Source of the DNA: Anaerolineae bacterium
GTDB taxonomy: Bacteria > Chloroflexota > Anaerolineae > JAADDB01
Assembly: GCA_015486895.1 (NCBI GenBank)
Contig: WFQT01000034.1
Coordinates: 1 to 9,495, forward strand
Length of the DNA: 9,495 nucleotides
Reading direction: 5' to 3'
In this document: positions 1-6,690 of the stretch, one piece after another
Position numbering within the stretch: the first letter of the stretch is position 1
Layout of the letters: every line of letters starts with the position of its first letter
Notes under the pieces: generated by a model
Database searches by the model: none
Told to the model about the DNA's origin: nothing
Seen by the model: only the letters and a program-made list of their open reading frames with translations
Program-made: the position numbers and the translations under genes

Positions 1-1765
1 CCTGGATGAACTTGAGTTCCAAGATATTGTACAGTAGCCACTCGGAGGTCGTCATATGTCGTTGCCCTTCCGGCCGCAGTTGCTCGATGGCTTGTAGCAG
101 CACCGATTGCAGGGCGCGAGTGGGATGCTTGCCGTTGGCGATTTCCTCGTTGACAGCGCGTAAGTTCAGCAATGGGCTCTGTTGTAGCCGGGGACCGCCC
201 CAGAAATGGCTGAGTGCTTCGTGAACCAGCTTGATGAGATCCCGCTGTCGTTCTGAAGCGGGCATGGTGCCGGCGCTGCCGGTGTCTAAGCCGAGTTGTC
301 CCCTTAAACCGTGAGTTTGCTGCAACTGGGCTATGGTGGGCATGATGTCTTCCACGATAGAGAAAATGCCTACCTGCAAATAACGGTCCTGAACAGCAGC
401 TTCTGCTTTGCGCAGATAAGGTTCTACCTGGTCAATGATCTCCTGGCTCACTTCGGCCATTTGGGGTGGAGGCGCAATGCCGAAAAGGCCGATTATCAAT
501 TTCTTACCCGGTGCCCAGAGGGGGGCAATCCAGAAATCGTTGCAGTCATGGAAAGGTGATGTGTTTTGTGGTTGCATGATTTTTGGCAGTACCTGGGCCA
601 AATTGTGGGCCGTGAGGAAGTTGAGCGCTGAGGCTGCCTGGCCATAGGTGACTTCCACATGCCATTCATCTTCCTCAACGACGGCGATGAATCCATTATC
701 GGAGCGCATTTGCTCACATGTGTAGAGCAAGACATTGGTGAGGAACTGGCGCAAGTCGCTGGTGGTGAGCAGCCGTTCATTTAGCTCGGCTAACCAATCC
801 AGTTCTTGCCGGTCCTGGGTGTAAATTAGGCGGTCTATAATCGGCTCAATCCAGTGCACGAGGCCCTGGAAGATGATGGTAGCCGTTGCCAAGGCGAAGA
901 CCCAGAGTACATCTCGGGGTATGCCCATCACTTTGTGTAGCCTACTGATGGTGAGGGTCAGCACGATTAGCAGTGCTGCTAACGTTGGTCCCCGTAAGAG
1001 GAAGCGCATCATGTTCCGCCGGATCATGCGGTCAGGCATTACGCCGCTATAGTAGGTGACAACATAAGCCATTAGGATGATCATGGTGGCGGTGATGAAC
1101 GTTCCTACTAAGTTCACAGTTAACACTAAGCCGGTGGTGTAGGCGTTGCTACTGCTGTTGCTGAATACTAAGTAGGGGAAAACGGCTACGCCCGGCGCTG
1201 TGAACGCCAATCCTAAGTAAACGATACGCCGACGGGCCACTGGGGTCATGGCGTGTGCGTATCCTTTGTAAATTGTGTACATGCCGTAGGTGACGGTACC
1301 GATGTAGTAGAAGACGAAAAACAGGAACAGCGGTCCGGCTTTCAACACGCTGAGGAAAGGTCGGTAGATGACCGGTCCTACCAGCAAGTCGCTAAAGGCT
1401 GCCAATGTCACCAAGAAGGTACTGAGAATGTAGCTCCCGATGACCGCTGCTCTGCGTTGGCTAGAGGGTAACGTCGTCTTGAAAATGGCGTCGGTGATGT
1501 GAAGATAGGCTGCAGGTACATAAGCAATGCCTAACCATTGTAATCGCAGCCATCGTTGCGTACTGACCTGCGAAGTGGCCCACGGGACGACGACATCGCC
1601 GACGTATACCACCATGACGGCGGCCAGCAGTATGGTAAAGCTCATGGTGACTTCGTTGCGAGCATTTGCCAGTATGTAGATGATGAGCGAAAAAACAACG
1701 ATGATCAGGGCCGAGGAGAAAAGGAGGTTCGCAAAGGAAAGGAGGCCAATCCACTGCAGCGACAT
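1..1765 (-). CDS. Polytopic membrane protein with GAF-like sensor domain (3' end outside window)
   Basis: I see an uninterrupted frame of about 588 codons that reads off the left edge. The first ~300 residues contain roughly eight or nine hydrophobic helices (about 8-32, 42-61, 77-96, 108-130, 143-165, 180-201, 211-238, 258-273, 284-303), a layout like the 7TM sensory modules found in front of histidine kinases. A helix with DRLIYTQDRQELDWLAELNE (about 310-329) leads into a GAF-like fold (about 330-450; DNGFIAVVEDEW, then IAPLWAPGKKLIIGLFGI). The tail (about 505-588) is helical, with HFWGGPRLQQSPLLNLR and EWLLYNILELKFIQ, a pattern I associate with Chloroflexota regulatory proteins; the last domain is cut off. 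No histidine-kinase H-box or N/G boxes are seen in the visible part. The ATG at 1765 is chosen because AGGAGG lies 11 nt upstream. It follows the GNAT gene by 17 bp, so co-transcription is likely. Probable membrane sensor; ligand and output unknown. Confidence 0.8.
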   Translation of the reverse strand, partial: MSLQWIGLLSFANLLFSSALIIVVFSLIIYILANARNEVTMSFTILLAAVMVVYVGDVVVPWATSQVSTQRWLRLQWLGIAYVPAAYLHITDAIFKTTLPSSQRRAAVIGSYILSTFLVTLAAFSDLLVGPVIYRPFLSVLKAGPLFLFFVFYYIGTVTYGMYTIYKGYAHAMTPVARRRIVYLGLAFTAPGVAVFPYLVFSNSSSNAYTTGLVLTVNLVGTFITATMIILMAYVVTYYSGVMPDRMIRRNMMRFLLRGPTLAALLIVLTLTISRLHKVMGIPRDVLWVFALATATIIFQGLVHWIEPIIDRLIYTQDRQELDWLAELNERLLTTSDLRQFLTNVLLYTCEQMRSDNGFIAVVEEDEWHVEVTYGQAASALNFLTAHNLAQVLPKIMQPQNTSPFHDCNDFWIAPLWAPGKKLIIGLFGIAPPPQMAEVSQEIIDQVEPYLRKAEAAVQDRYLQVGIFSIVEDIMPTIAQLQQTHGLRGQLGLDTGSAGTMPASERQRDLIKLVHEALSHFWGGPRLQQSPLLNLRAVNEEIANGKHPTRALQSVLLQAIEQLRPEGQRHMTTSEWLLYNILELKFIQ

Positions 1766-1776
1766 GAGCTGGTATG

Positions 1777-1782
1777 CCTCCT
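1777..1782 (-). promoter_or_regulatory. Ribosome binding site AGGAGG for the 7TM-GAF gene
   Basis: AGGAGG on the minus strand lies just after the GNAT stop codon (TAG, 1785-1783) and 11 nt before the ATG at 1765. The next in-frame Met is about 40 codons downstream, inside the membrane region, so this site decides the start. The spacing is slightly long. Confidence 0.6.
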
Positions 1783-2319
1783 CTACCGTAATTCCCTGGT
1801 CAGAAATATGGCGATGTCTCCGTTGTTGAAGTGGTCATCATGGTAGCCGCTGAATCGGAAGCTGTGCTGGCGTAGAAACTCCGTTGCCGGGAACGCCTTG
1901 GTGGGCACAGCGGTGAACATAAGTGTCGCTCCTTGCTCTTTGGCCCATTGAATGCCTCTGTTTAGTAACTGACTGCCAATCCCTTTCCGCCGCCAGGCTG
2001 GGGCGATAACGATATGGTGTAGCCAGGCTACTTGTTCCCACCGTTCCACCGTGACGTCTATGACGCCGATGACCTCTTTTCCCTCTACGACCGCTAACAC
2101 ACCTTGATTTTTTCGATAGTGTTCGAAGAGGGAGTCTTCCACGTCAGGGCACTCAATGCGCAGTAACCGTGGTAACCGCGAACGGAGAAATGTTACGGTG
2201 AAGCCATCCTCTATCTCGCGTGGCTCCATTTGCCAGACATACTGGGTCTCGAAGCGGCTGTCCAGTGCAAAGCAATTATTGAGTTCTTGTAGATCAGGTC
2301 TTCGTATGTGTATAGACAC
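1783..2319 (-). CDS. GNAT-family N-acetyltransferase
   Basis: A 178-residue protein, a normal length for a single-domain GNAT. These enzymes move an acetyl group from acetyl-CoA to an amine. The acetyl-CoA-binding motif A is visible at residues 104-119 (VIAPAWRRKGIGSQLL, the R-R-K-G-I-G pyrophosphate loop), preceded by strand 4 (EQVAWLHHI) and followed by the usual helix and strand (RGIQWAKEQGATLMFTAV). Late FLRQHSFRFSGY fits the F-Y/L-x-x-x-G-F segment, and the C-terminal NNGDIAIFLTREL recalls the end of streptothricin-acetyltransferase-like members, but the substrate cannot be assigned. The start is GTG (2319), and no strong Shine-Dalgarno is seen before it (AAAGTTGAAAACGAACT). It is probably the first gene of an operon with the membrane sensor downstream. 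The family is confident; the role is unknown. Confidence 0.88.
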   Translation of the reverse strand: MSIHIRRPDLQELNNCFALDSRFETQYVWQMEPREIEDGFTVTFLRSRLPRLLRIECPDVEDSLFEHYRKNQGVLAVVEGKEVIGVIDVTVERWEQVAWLHHIVIAPAWRRKGIGSQLLNRGIQWAKEQGATLMFTAVPTKAFPATEFLRQHSFRFSGYHDDHFNNGDIAIFLTRELR

Positions 2320-2487
2320 AGTTCGTTTTCAACTTTACTGGGTAATTTATCATGAGCATAACTCATAACTATTTTAGCATGTTCGAGATGTTCTGGAAAG
2401 GGAAAGGCAATGAATTTTCGACGGGGGCTATTTCACCGACTGGAGTCTGGCGGAAATGACGTTTTAGGCTCGATCAGGCCATCTTCA

Positions 2488-2565
2488 CCACAAATTACAC
2501 CGGATTACCACGGATTTTTCCTTGCTTTTTGACCTAAATCTGTGCAATTCTATGTTTTTCTGTGG
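2488..2565. repeat. Imperfect inverted repeat of CACAGATT-type units, copy 1
   Basis: The left arm (2488-2517) and the reverse complement of the right arm (2536-2565) begin with CCACA and end with CAC-(G/A)-GATTT. I count 18 of 30 identical positions. The arms are built from units such as CACGGATT and CACAGATT. A related copy lies at 4380-4446, on the other side of the I9/S8 gene pair, and a single arm-like unit occurs at 6848-6866. It looks like a short non-coding dispersed element. A genome-wide copy count would be needed to prove mobility. Confidence 0.55.
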
Positions 2566-2606
2566 CTAAAATAAAAACGCCAGGGCCCAGTCGCCGAAAA
2601 ATGTAA

Positions 2607-2636
2607 CCAATCAGGCTGGCAGCTATTGGTGATTGG
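2607..2636. repeat. Perfect 7-bp inverted repeat CCAATCA/TGATTGG
   Basis: CCAATCA (2607-2613) pairs with TGATTGG (2630-2636) across a 16-nt loop. An alternative ACCAAT/ATTGGT pairing of 6 bp exists inside it (2606-2611 with 2624-2629). There is no adjacent T-run, so it is not a clear terminator. Confidence 0.35.
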
Positions 2637-2681
2637 GAACCGCGCTTACGTTCGCCAAGCAACTATCCGGTGACTCAAATT

Positions 2682-2699
2682 AGTCCGCAAGGGCAGACT
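2682..2699 (-). terminator. Weak hairpin downstream of the S8 protease gene
   Basis: On the minus strand AGTCTGC pairs with GCGGACT around a CCTT loop (7 pairs including one G-U). It lies about 100 nt past the protease stop codon. It is followed by AATTTGAG rather than a true U-tract, so a termination role is only a possibility. It could equally be part of the repeat patchwork. Confidence 0.2.
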
Positions 2700-2798
2700 T
2701 GGTAGCTTGCAGAGACCACTTTTAGTCGCCGAGTTTTTGCAGTTCCAGGGCTGGCTTCCTTGATATGGTTAGGGCATTTGTCTGTCACGCTGCGGTCG

Positions 2799-4064
2799 TT
2801 ATTTTTGGCGCCGGAAGAGCGAGTTTAGAAAGTATGACAACAAACCCAGAGCGCAGCCTGGTTTTTCCTCTCCGCTATCCGGCGTTGGCTCTGGTGTCGG
2901 TTCCCCTGTTCCGGGTGGTGGCTGTACCGCTGGCGTGTACTCGTAAGCGGCGACAAGATCAGGGCGCCCTTGGCCTTGTACGTTGGGGGGGACGTCTAAA
3001 TTAAAGGCGTGATAGGCCAGCCGCCTTTTGATTTCGTCTGGCGTGGCTTCCGGGTAAGCTTGTAGCAGCAGGGCGGCTGAGCCGCTGCAGTGCGGTGTGG
3101 CCATGCTGGTGCCCGATGCCGCTGTGTAATAGCGGTCTTGAGGTGTGCCTAAGCTGGTGCCTTCCGCCCGGGCAGAGATAATACCGCTGCCGGGGAAGCA
3201 GAAATCCGGCTTATGGCGACCATCCTTCGTGGGCCCACGGGAAGAATAGACAGCAACCTGGTCATTGTCTGTGCTGGCCCCGATGGTGATGACTTCTCGG
3301 GCACAGCCGGGGGAGCCGATGGTGCCCATAGCCGGGCCATTGTTGCCTGCGGCTGCACATATTACCACACCGCGATGCACTACTTCGTCGCAGACGGTAG
3401 CAAGAGCGTCACTGCCATCACAGGGCTCATCGCTTCCAAGGGAGATGTTCACCACTTGCGCTCCTTGTTGTACAGCCCACTCTAAACCGGCAATGACGTC
3501 GCTCATGTGGCCGCTGCCACTATCAGTGAGCACTTTGGCGATGTACAGGGAGGCGTCGGGGGCAATGCCACGATAGATGCCGCCGCTGGCTGCACCGGAA
3601 CCGGCGATGATGCCGGCTACGTGGGTGCCATGGCCATTTCCGTCTTGAGGGCTTCCTTTGCCGGTGAAATCGGCAGCCGCGGCAATGCGCCCGGCGAAGT
3701 CGGGGTGCCCTTGGCCAATGCCGGTGTCGACGACGGCCACTTTGACGCCAGCCCCGGTGATGCCGCGTTGCCACAAAGCCGGGGCGTGGATTTTCTCTGC
3801 CGAGACATCGAGGAAAGCGTGAACTGGGAGGTCTTCCCAAACGGCATCAATACTCTCCTCCTCGCCGAGTTTGTGCGCCATCTGGCCACTCACTTCCAAT
3901 GCCATCATAGGTAGGAGAGTGTAAGCCCGGATGGGCGCGAAGCCGCGCATTAAAGAGCCGCGACTAATTCGCTCCGGCTTGTAACGCACGATCAGTCGTA
4001 TTTTTTCATCTTCGCCGAGCCGTTCTAGTTTCCGGGCTAACTGTGGTTGAAATTGAGCGCACAC
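2799..4064 (-). CDS. Subtilisin-like serine protease (family S8), apparently without signal peptide
   Basis: A 421-residue endopeptidase of the subtilase family. The catalytic triad is complete: Asp113 in VAVVDTGIGQGHPDF, His145 in DGNGHGTHVAGIIAG, Ser320 in ASGTSMATPHCSG. The oxyanion Asn241 is in AAAGNNGP. Residues 20-86 (IRLIVRYKPE ... VWEDLPVHAF) look like an I9-type propeptide, placing maturation near residues 84-92. The catalytic domain spans about 93-375. A Pro/Thr/Glu linker (about 377-401) then leads to a Gly-Cys, a short hydrophobic stretch and a basic end (GCALGLLSYFLNSLFRRQK). The GTG start at 4064 is supported by AAAGGAGA 6 nt upstream and by the end of the preceding gene 2 nt away. 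No N-terminal signal peptide is visible, so it may act inside the cell like intracellular subtilisins. It is probably translationally coupled to the upstream I9-like gene, which may inhibit or help fold it. Confidence 0.95.
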   Translation of the reverse strand: MCAQFQPQLARKLERLGEDEKIRLIVRYKPERISRGSLMRGFAPIRAYTLLPMMALEVSGQMAHKLGEEESIDAVWEDLPVHAFLDVSAEKIHAPALWQRGITGAGVKVAVVDTGIGQGHPDFAGRIAAAADFTGKGSPQDGNGHGTHVAGIIAGSGAASGGIYRGIAPDASLYIAKVLTDSGSGHMSDVIAGLEWAVQQGAQVVNISLGSDEPCDGSDALATVCDEVVHRGVVICAAAGNNGPAMGTIGSPGCAREVITIGASTDNDQVAVYSSRGPTKDGRHKPDFCFPGSGIISARAEGTSLGTPQDRYYTAASGTSMATPHCSGSAALLLQAYPEATPDEIKRRLAYHAFNLDVPPNVQGQGRPDLVAAYEYTPAVQPPPGTGEPTPEPTPDSGEEKPGCALGLLSYFLNSLFRRQK

Positions 4065-4066
4065 CG

Positions 4067-4309
4067 TTAATCTCCTTTCCTCTTGCCTTTTATGGCATGT
4101 ACTGTTCTGTCAGATTCTATGCTCTGTACCCAACGGGCTCGTTCAACGCGTTTGACAACATTTTCCGGTCCGCTAACGGCAATGCCGGGCAGCAAAGAAA
4201 AAATGCGTTTGACTTTCAGCCCTGCTTTTTCAGCCTTTTGGGCGGCGACCTTAGGATCGATCCTGGTGCGCAGGATGACGTTGATGTTTCTTTCTTTTTT
4301 GCTGAACAT
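4067..4309 (-). CDS. Stand-alone I9-type subtilisin propeptide/inhibitor-like protein
   Basis: A small 80-residue protein with the beta-alpha-beta-beta-alpha-beta pattern of subtilisin propeptides (inhibitor family I9): NVILRTRI, a helix PKVAAQKAEKAG, VKRIFSLLPGIAVSG, a helix ENVVKRVERARW, and VQSIESDRTVHAI. The segments SLLPGIAVSG and VHAI match TLLPMMALEVSG and VHAF in the N-domain of the adjacent protease, suggesting that both are propeptide folds and perhaps duplicates. The ATG at 4309 is chosen because AAAAGGAGA lies 5 nt upstream; a longer reading from a TTG at 4471 would translate repeat DNA. It ends 2 nt before the protease start, so the pair is almost certainly one operon. Known stand-alone I9 proteins (yeast proteinase B inhibitor Pbi2, Pleurotus POIA1) inhibit subtilases in trans, and propeptides also act as folding chaperones. 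That role here is inference. The basic C-terminus (KGKRKGD) is unusual. Confidence 0.7.
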   Translation of the reverse strand: MFSKKERNINVILRTRIDPKVAAQKAEKAGLKVKRIFSLLPGIAVSGPENVVKRVERARWVQSIESDRTVHAIKGKRKGD

Positions 4310-4623
4310 GGTTCTCTCCTTTTGACATCGTTGGGCAACATTTATTTTCAGTCTTGGTAGTGGCGTTTCTGGTTTTAGACACAGATTTTCACAGAATTTT
4401 AGGGGAAAATCAGGCTGAAAATCAGTGTAATCTGGGCAATCTGTGGTCGTAATTGCCTTGTTAAGCCACAAAATGGTTTTCTGTTAGACTCCAGTTTCAA
4501 TGTTGAGAGTACCTCTGTCTGCTAAAGTGTGTCGTGTCGGCCACTGGGAGTCCATAACAGACGCACAATGGCCATGTCTGTCGTTCATTTTCTGGCACCG
4601 TATACGAGAATTTCAGCGGTCCG
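4310..4623. other. 314-bp spacer between aspS and the I9-like gene
   Basis: This spacer holds the end of the aspS transcript and the leader of the I9/S8 operon, both read on the minus strand. I see an inverted-repeat element (4380-4446), an internal direct repeat GAAAATCAG (4405-4413 and 4417-4425), and a weak CAGAC/GTCTG stem around 4558-4580. I found no convincing promoter or terminator and no gene. Confidence 0.5.
4380..4446. repeat. Imperfect inverted repeat of CACAGATT-type units, copy 2
   Basis: CACAGATT at 4380-4387, followed by ACAGAATT, faces AATCTGGG and AATCTGTG (ending at 4445). The outer 8 bp pair perfectly, and the inner CAGA/TCTG pairs after a one-base offset. The composition and unit structure match the element at 2488-2565, so both seem to belong to one dispersed family. 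It lies about 70 bp upstream of the I9-like start codon. Confidence 0.55.
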
Positions 4624-6402
4624 CTATTTTAGTTCTGCGTCAGCGACGATTCGTAAATGCAGCTCTTGCAGTTGTTCCTTGGTGATAGGCGAAGGGGCGT
4701 TGACCATAAGATCGGCAGCCGCTGCCGTTTTGGGGAAAGCGATGACTTCCCGTATGTTATGTTCGCCGGATAGAAGCATGACCAGGCGGGCGATACCCAG
4801 GGCAATGCCGCCATGGGGCGGGGCGCCGTACTCGAATGCTTCCAACAGGTGGCCAAATTGGGCTTGTGCCTCTTCACGGCTGATGCCTAGCAAGTCGAAC
4901 ATACGTTGCTGTTCTTCGCGACGGTGGATGCGGATGCTGCCACCGCCGATCTCAAAGCCATTGCAGACAACATCGTATGCACGTGCTCGCATGGCGCCCG
5001 GGTTACTTTCTGCTAACGCCCAATCTTCTGGCCTGGCCGACGTGAACGGGTGGTGCATAGCCTGCCAGCGTCCTTCTTCCTCATTCCATTCCAGCAAAGG
5101 AAAGTCCAGAATCCAGGCGAAGGCAAAAATATTCTCGTCTGCTAAACCGGCGCGTTGCCCAAATTCTAAGCGCAGGTTGCCCATTGCCTGGGCCACGACG
5201 CTCGGCTGATCCGCCAGTAGGATGATGAGATCGCCCGGCTCTGCATCTGTTCGTTTGATAATCGTCTCGATGGTGGCTTCTGTTAGGAATTTGCCAATGG
5301 AGGATTTGATGCCTGTGGGTCGCAAAGCAATCCAGGCGCTGCCATGAGCTCCATACTGCTGGACGAAGTTGTTCAGCTCATCCAATTGCTTGCGGGAGTA
5401 AGTGGCCATTTCCGGACCTCGCAACGCCTTAATTTCTCCACCGGCGGCCAGCACGTCTTGGAAAACTTGGAAGTTGGTTCCGGTGAGAAGGTCGCTTACA
5501 TTTACTAACGGTAGGCCGAAGCGCAAATCCGGCTTATCGCTGCCATAGCGCTCCATTGCTTCCTGGTAAGTGAGCCGGGGGAATGGCTTATGGAGCAGCT
5601 TCTTCTCCGGCGTTAGCGCTTCTACCATGGTGGTTAGCATCGCTTCGGTGATCTGTAAGATGTCCTCTCGCTCTACAAAAGACATTTCCAGGTCTAACTG
5701 GGTGAATTCCGGCTGGCGATCGGCGCGCAAGTCTTCGTCCCGGAAGCAGCGAGCTATTTGGAAGTAGCGCTCAAAGCCGGCCACCATTAATAACTGTTTG
5801 AGCTGTTGAGGTGACTGGGGCAGGGCGTAGAACTTGCCGGGGTGCACCCGGCTGGGTACTACGTAGTCTCGTGCCCCTTCAGGCGTGCTCTTTAGCAGAA
5901 TGGGCGTCTCGATTTCTAAGAAGGCTTCTTGGTCTAGGAAGTCGCGGATGAATTTAACGATTTCGTGGCGCAAGGTGATATTGTGTTGCATTCTGGCTTT
6001 GCGCAAGTCCAGGTAGCGGTATTTTAAGCGTAGACTCTCGTCTACGTTGTTTTCGGTGTTAATGTAGAACGGCGGTGTTTTGGCTCGGTTTAGGATATTT
6101 ACCTGTCGCACTTTGACTTCAATGTTGCCAGTTGCCAAGTTGGGATTGCGCAAATTCTCCGGCCGGGCGACGACTTCGCCCGTCATCTGCACGACGAACT
6201 CATTGCGTAAGTGGCTGGTGGTAGCGTGCGCCTCTGGCTCTGCCTGGGAGTCGGTGACGGTCTGGACAATGCCGGAGCGATCCCGAAGGTCAATGAAGAT
6301 CAGCCCCCCATGGTCGCGGCGGCGGTGCACCCAGCCGGCTAATGTAACTTCTCGGCCCTCATCACGCAATCGCAGCGCACCGCAGTTATCCGTTTTCAAC
6401 AT
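4624..6402 (-). CDS. aspS: Aspartyl-tRNA synthetase (class II, bacterial type)
   Basis: A full-length 592-residue protein that charges tRNA with aspartate using ATP in the cytosol. Domains in order: N-terminal OB-fold anticodon-binding domain (about 1-105; GWVHRRRDHGGLIFIDLRDR), class II catalytic core with motif 1 (around FLEIETPILLKSTPEGARDY, 161-180), motif 2 (FRDEDLRADRQPEFTQLDLE, 220-239), a GAD insertion (about 285-420), and motif 3 (GGIALGIARLVMLL, 531-544). The flipping-loop, ALPQSPQQ and GGGSIRIH segments are all present. The OB fold has His31 in RDHGG, where discriminating enzymes such as E. coli AspRS have Leu; His here is linked to non-discriminating AspRS that also charges tRNA-Asn. 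The ATG start at 6402 is preceded by a purine-rich GAGGATAGAGAAGAA. It has its own promoter and is transcribed divergently from the AIM24 gene. Confidence 0.98.
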   Translation of the reverse strand: MLKTDNCGALRLRDEGREVTLAGWVHRRRDHGGLIFIDLRDRSGIVQTVTDSQAEPEAHATTSHLRNEFVVQMTGEVVARPENLRNPNLATGNIEVKVRQVNILNRAKTPPFYINTENNVDESLRLKYRYLDLRKARMQHNITLRHEIVKFIRDFLDQEAFLEIETPILLKSTPEGARDYVVPSRVHPGKFYALPQSPQQLKQLLMVAGFERYFQIARCFRDEDLRADRQPEFTQLDLEMSFVEREDILQITEAMLTTMVEALTPEKKLLHKPFPRLTYQEAMERYGSDKPDLRFGLPLVNVSDLLTGTNFQVFQDVLAAGGEIKALRGPEMATYSRKQLDELNNFVQQYGAHGSAWIALRPTGIKSSIGKFLTEATIETIIKRTDAEPGDLIILLADQPSVVAQAMGNLRLEFGQRAGLADENIFAFAWILDFPLLEWNEEEGRWQAMHHPFTSARPEDWALAESNPGAMRARAYDVVCNGFEIGGGSIRIHRREEQQRMFDLLGISREEAQAQFGHLLEAFEYGAPPHGGIALGIARLVMLLSGEHNIREVIAFPKTAAAADLMVNAPSPITKEQLQELHLRIVADAELK

Positions 6403-6435
6403 TTCTCTTCTCTATCCTCGTTCCTCTTATGGGAT

Positions 6436-6462
6436 AGTTAGCTTCCTGCCATGTTGCTAACT
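6436..6462 (-). repeat. Perfect 7-bp inverted repeat in the aspS leader
   Basis: AGTTAGC and GCTAACT are separated by 13 nt, lying between the predicted aspS promoter and its start codon, about 34 nt before the ATG. It could be a leader hairpin or a protein-binding operator. The leader (about 65 nt) is far too short for a T-box. Confidence 0.45.
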
Positions 6463-6473
6463 TCTGAGGTATG

Positions 6474-6503
6474 ATTATACTATGCTCTGAAAGTGTGGAG
6501 CAA
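6474..6503 (-). promoter_or_regulatory. Predicted sigma-70-type promoter of aspS
   Basis: On the minus strand, TATAAT (6479-6474) matches the -10 consensus perfectly. TTGCTC (6503-6498), 18 nt upstream, is a weak -35 matching 3 of 6. The implied start of transcription near 6467 gives a leader of about 65 nt. Confidence 0.55.
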
Positions 6504-6588
6504 ACATAGCCGGGCTGCTCCCTCGCAGAAACTCAGCGAGGAAAGAGTGCTATCGTATCATTCGCAGAAAACGGTAGCAACCGCGAAG

Positions 6589-6690
6589 ATCTTGCCGCTA
6601 ACGCCGGCGCACATCCGCTTGATTCGGGATCATCGTTTCGGCGCCGGCTCAGATGGTATCTTTTACGATGCCTTTCCGACGGAAAATGAC
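6589..6690 (+). pseudogene. Remnant resembling the N-terminal part of diaminopimelate epimerase
   Basis: Within an open frame starting at a GTG (6493) and ending at 6828, about 33 codons read LPLTPAHIRLIRDHRFGAGSDGIFYDAF plus a few more residues. This resembles the DapF segment with the pattern L-T-P-x-x-I-R-x-x-x-D-R-H-x-G-x-G-S-D-G-I. The glycine-rich N-terminal motif (HGxGNDF) that should precede it and the Cys-containing MCGNG motif that should follow are both absent. Similarity ends about where the promoter at 6686-6716 begins. No Shine-Dalgarno supports the GTG. I read it as a degraded fragment between aspS and the AIM24 gene, but the match is short and by eye only. Confidence 0.35.

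Larger units (their letters stand above)
2320..2798. other. 479-bp gene-free spacer between GNAT and the S8 protease
   Basis: No ORF with coding character is seen here. The spacer is a patchwork of short repeats and inverted repeats: ATGAG/CTCAT at 2352-2366 just before the GNAT gene, a large CACAGATT-type inverted repeat (2488-2565), a CCAATCA/TGATTGG stem (2607-2636), and an AGTCYGC hairpin (2682-2699). The 9-mer AGTCGCCGA occurs twice, near 2589 and near 2724. It must hold the 3' end of the protease operon and the promoter of the GNAT gene, but I could not identify a convincing -35/-10 pair or U-tract terminator. Confidence 0.6.

Noticed and set aside
2566..2600. Terminator on the minus strand, GGGCCC followed by a T-rich run near 2570-2580
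   Set aside because: GGGCCC is a zero-loop palindrome and no flanking stem pairs with it, so no stable hairpin precedes the T-rich stretch.
2733..2776. A third copy of the TTTTTGG...GGTTAGG leader motif
   Set aside because: Only the outer bases agree; spacing and central sequence differ, and it is not upstream of a gene in that orientation.
4067..4471. A longer reading of the I9-like gene from a TTG at 4471 (134 residues)
   Set aside because: The extra 54 residues would translate the inverted-repeat element, have a Cys-rich, non-family composition, and have no ribosome binding site; the ATG at 4309 has an excellent one.
6403..6467. T-box riboswitch in front of aspS
   Set aside because: The predicted leader is about 65 nt, too short for a T-box, and no T-box sequence or specifier stem is visible.
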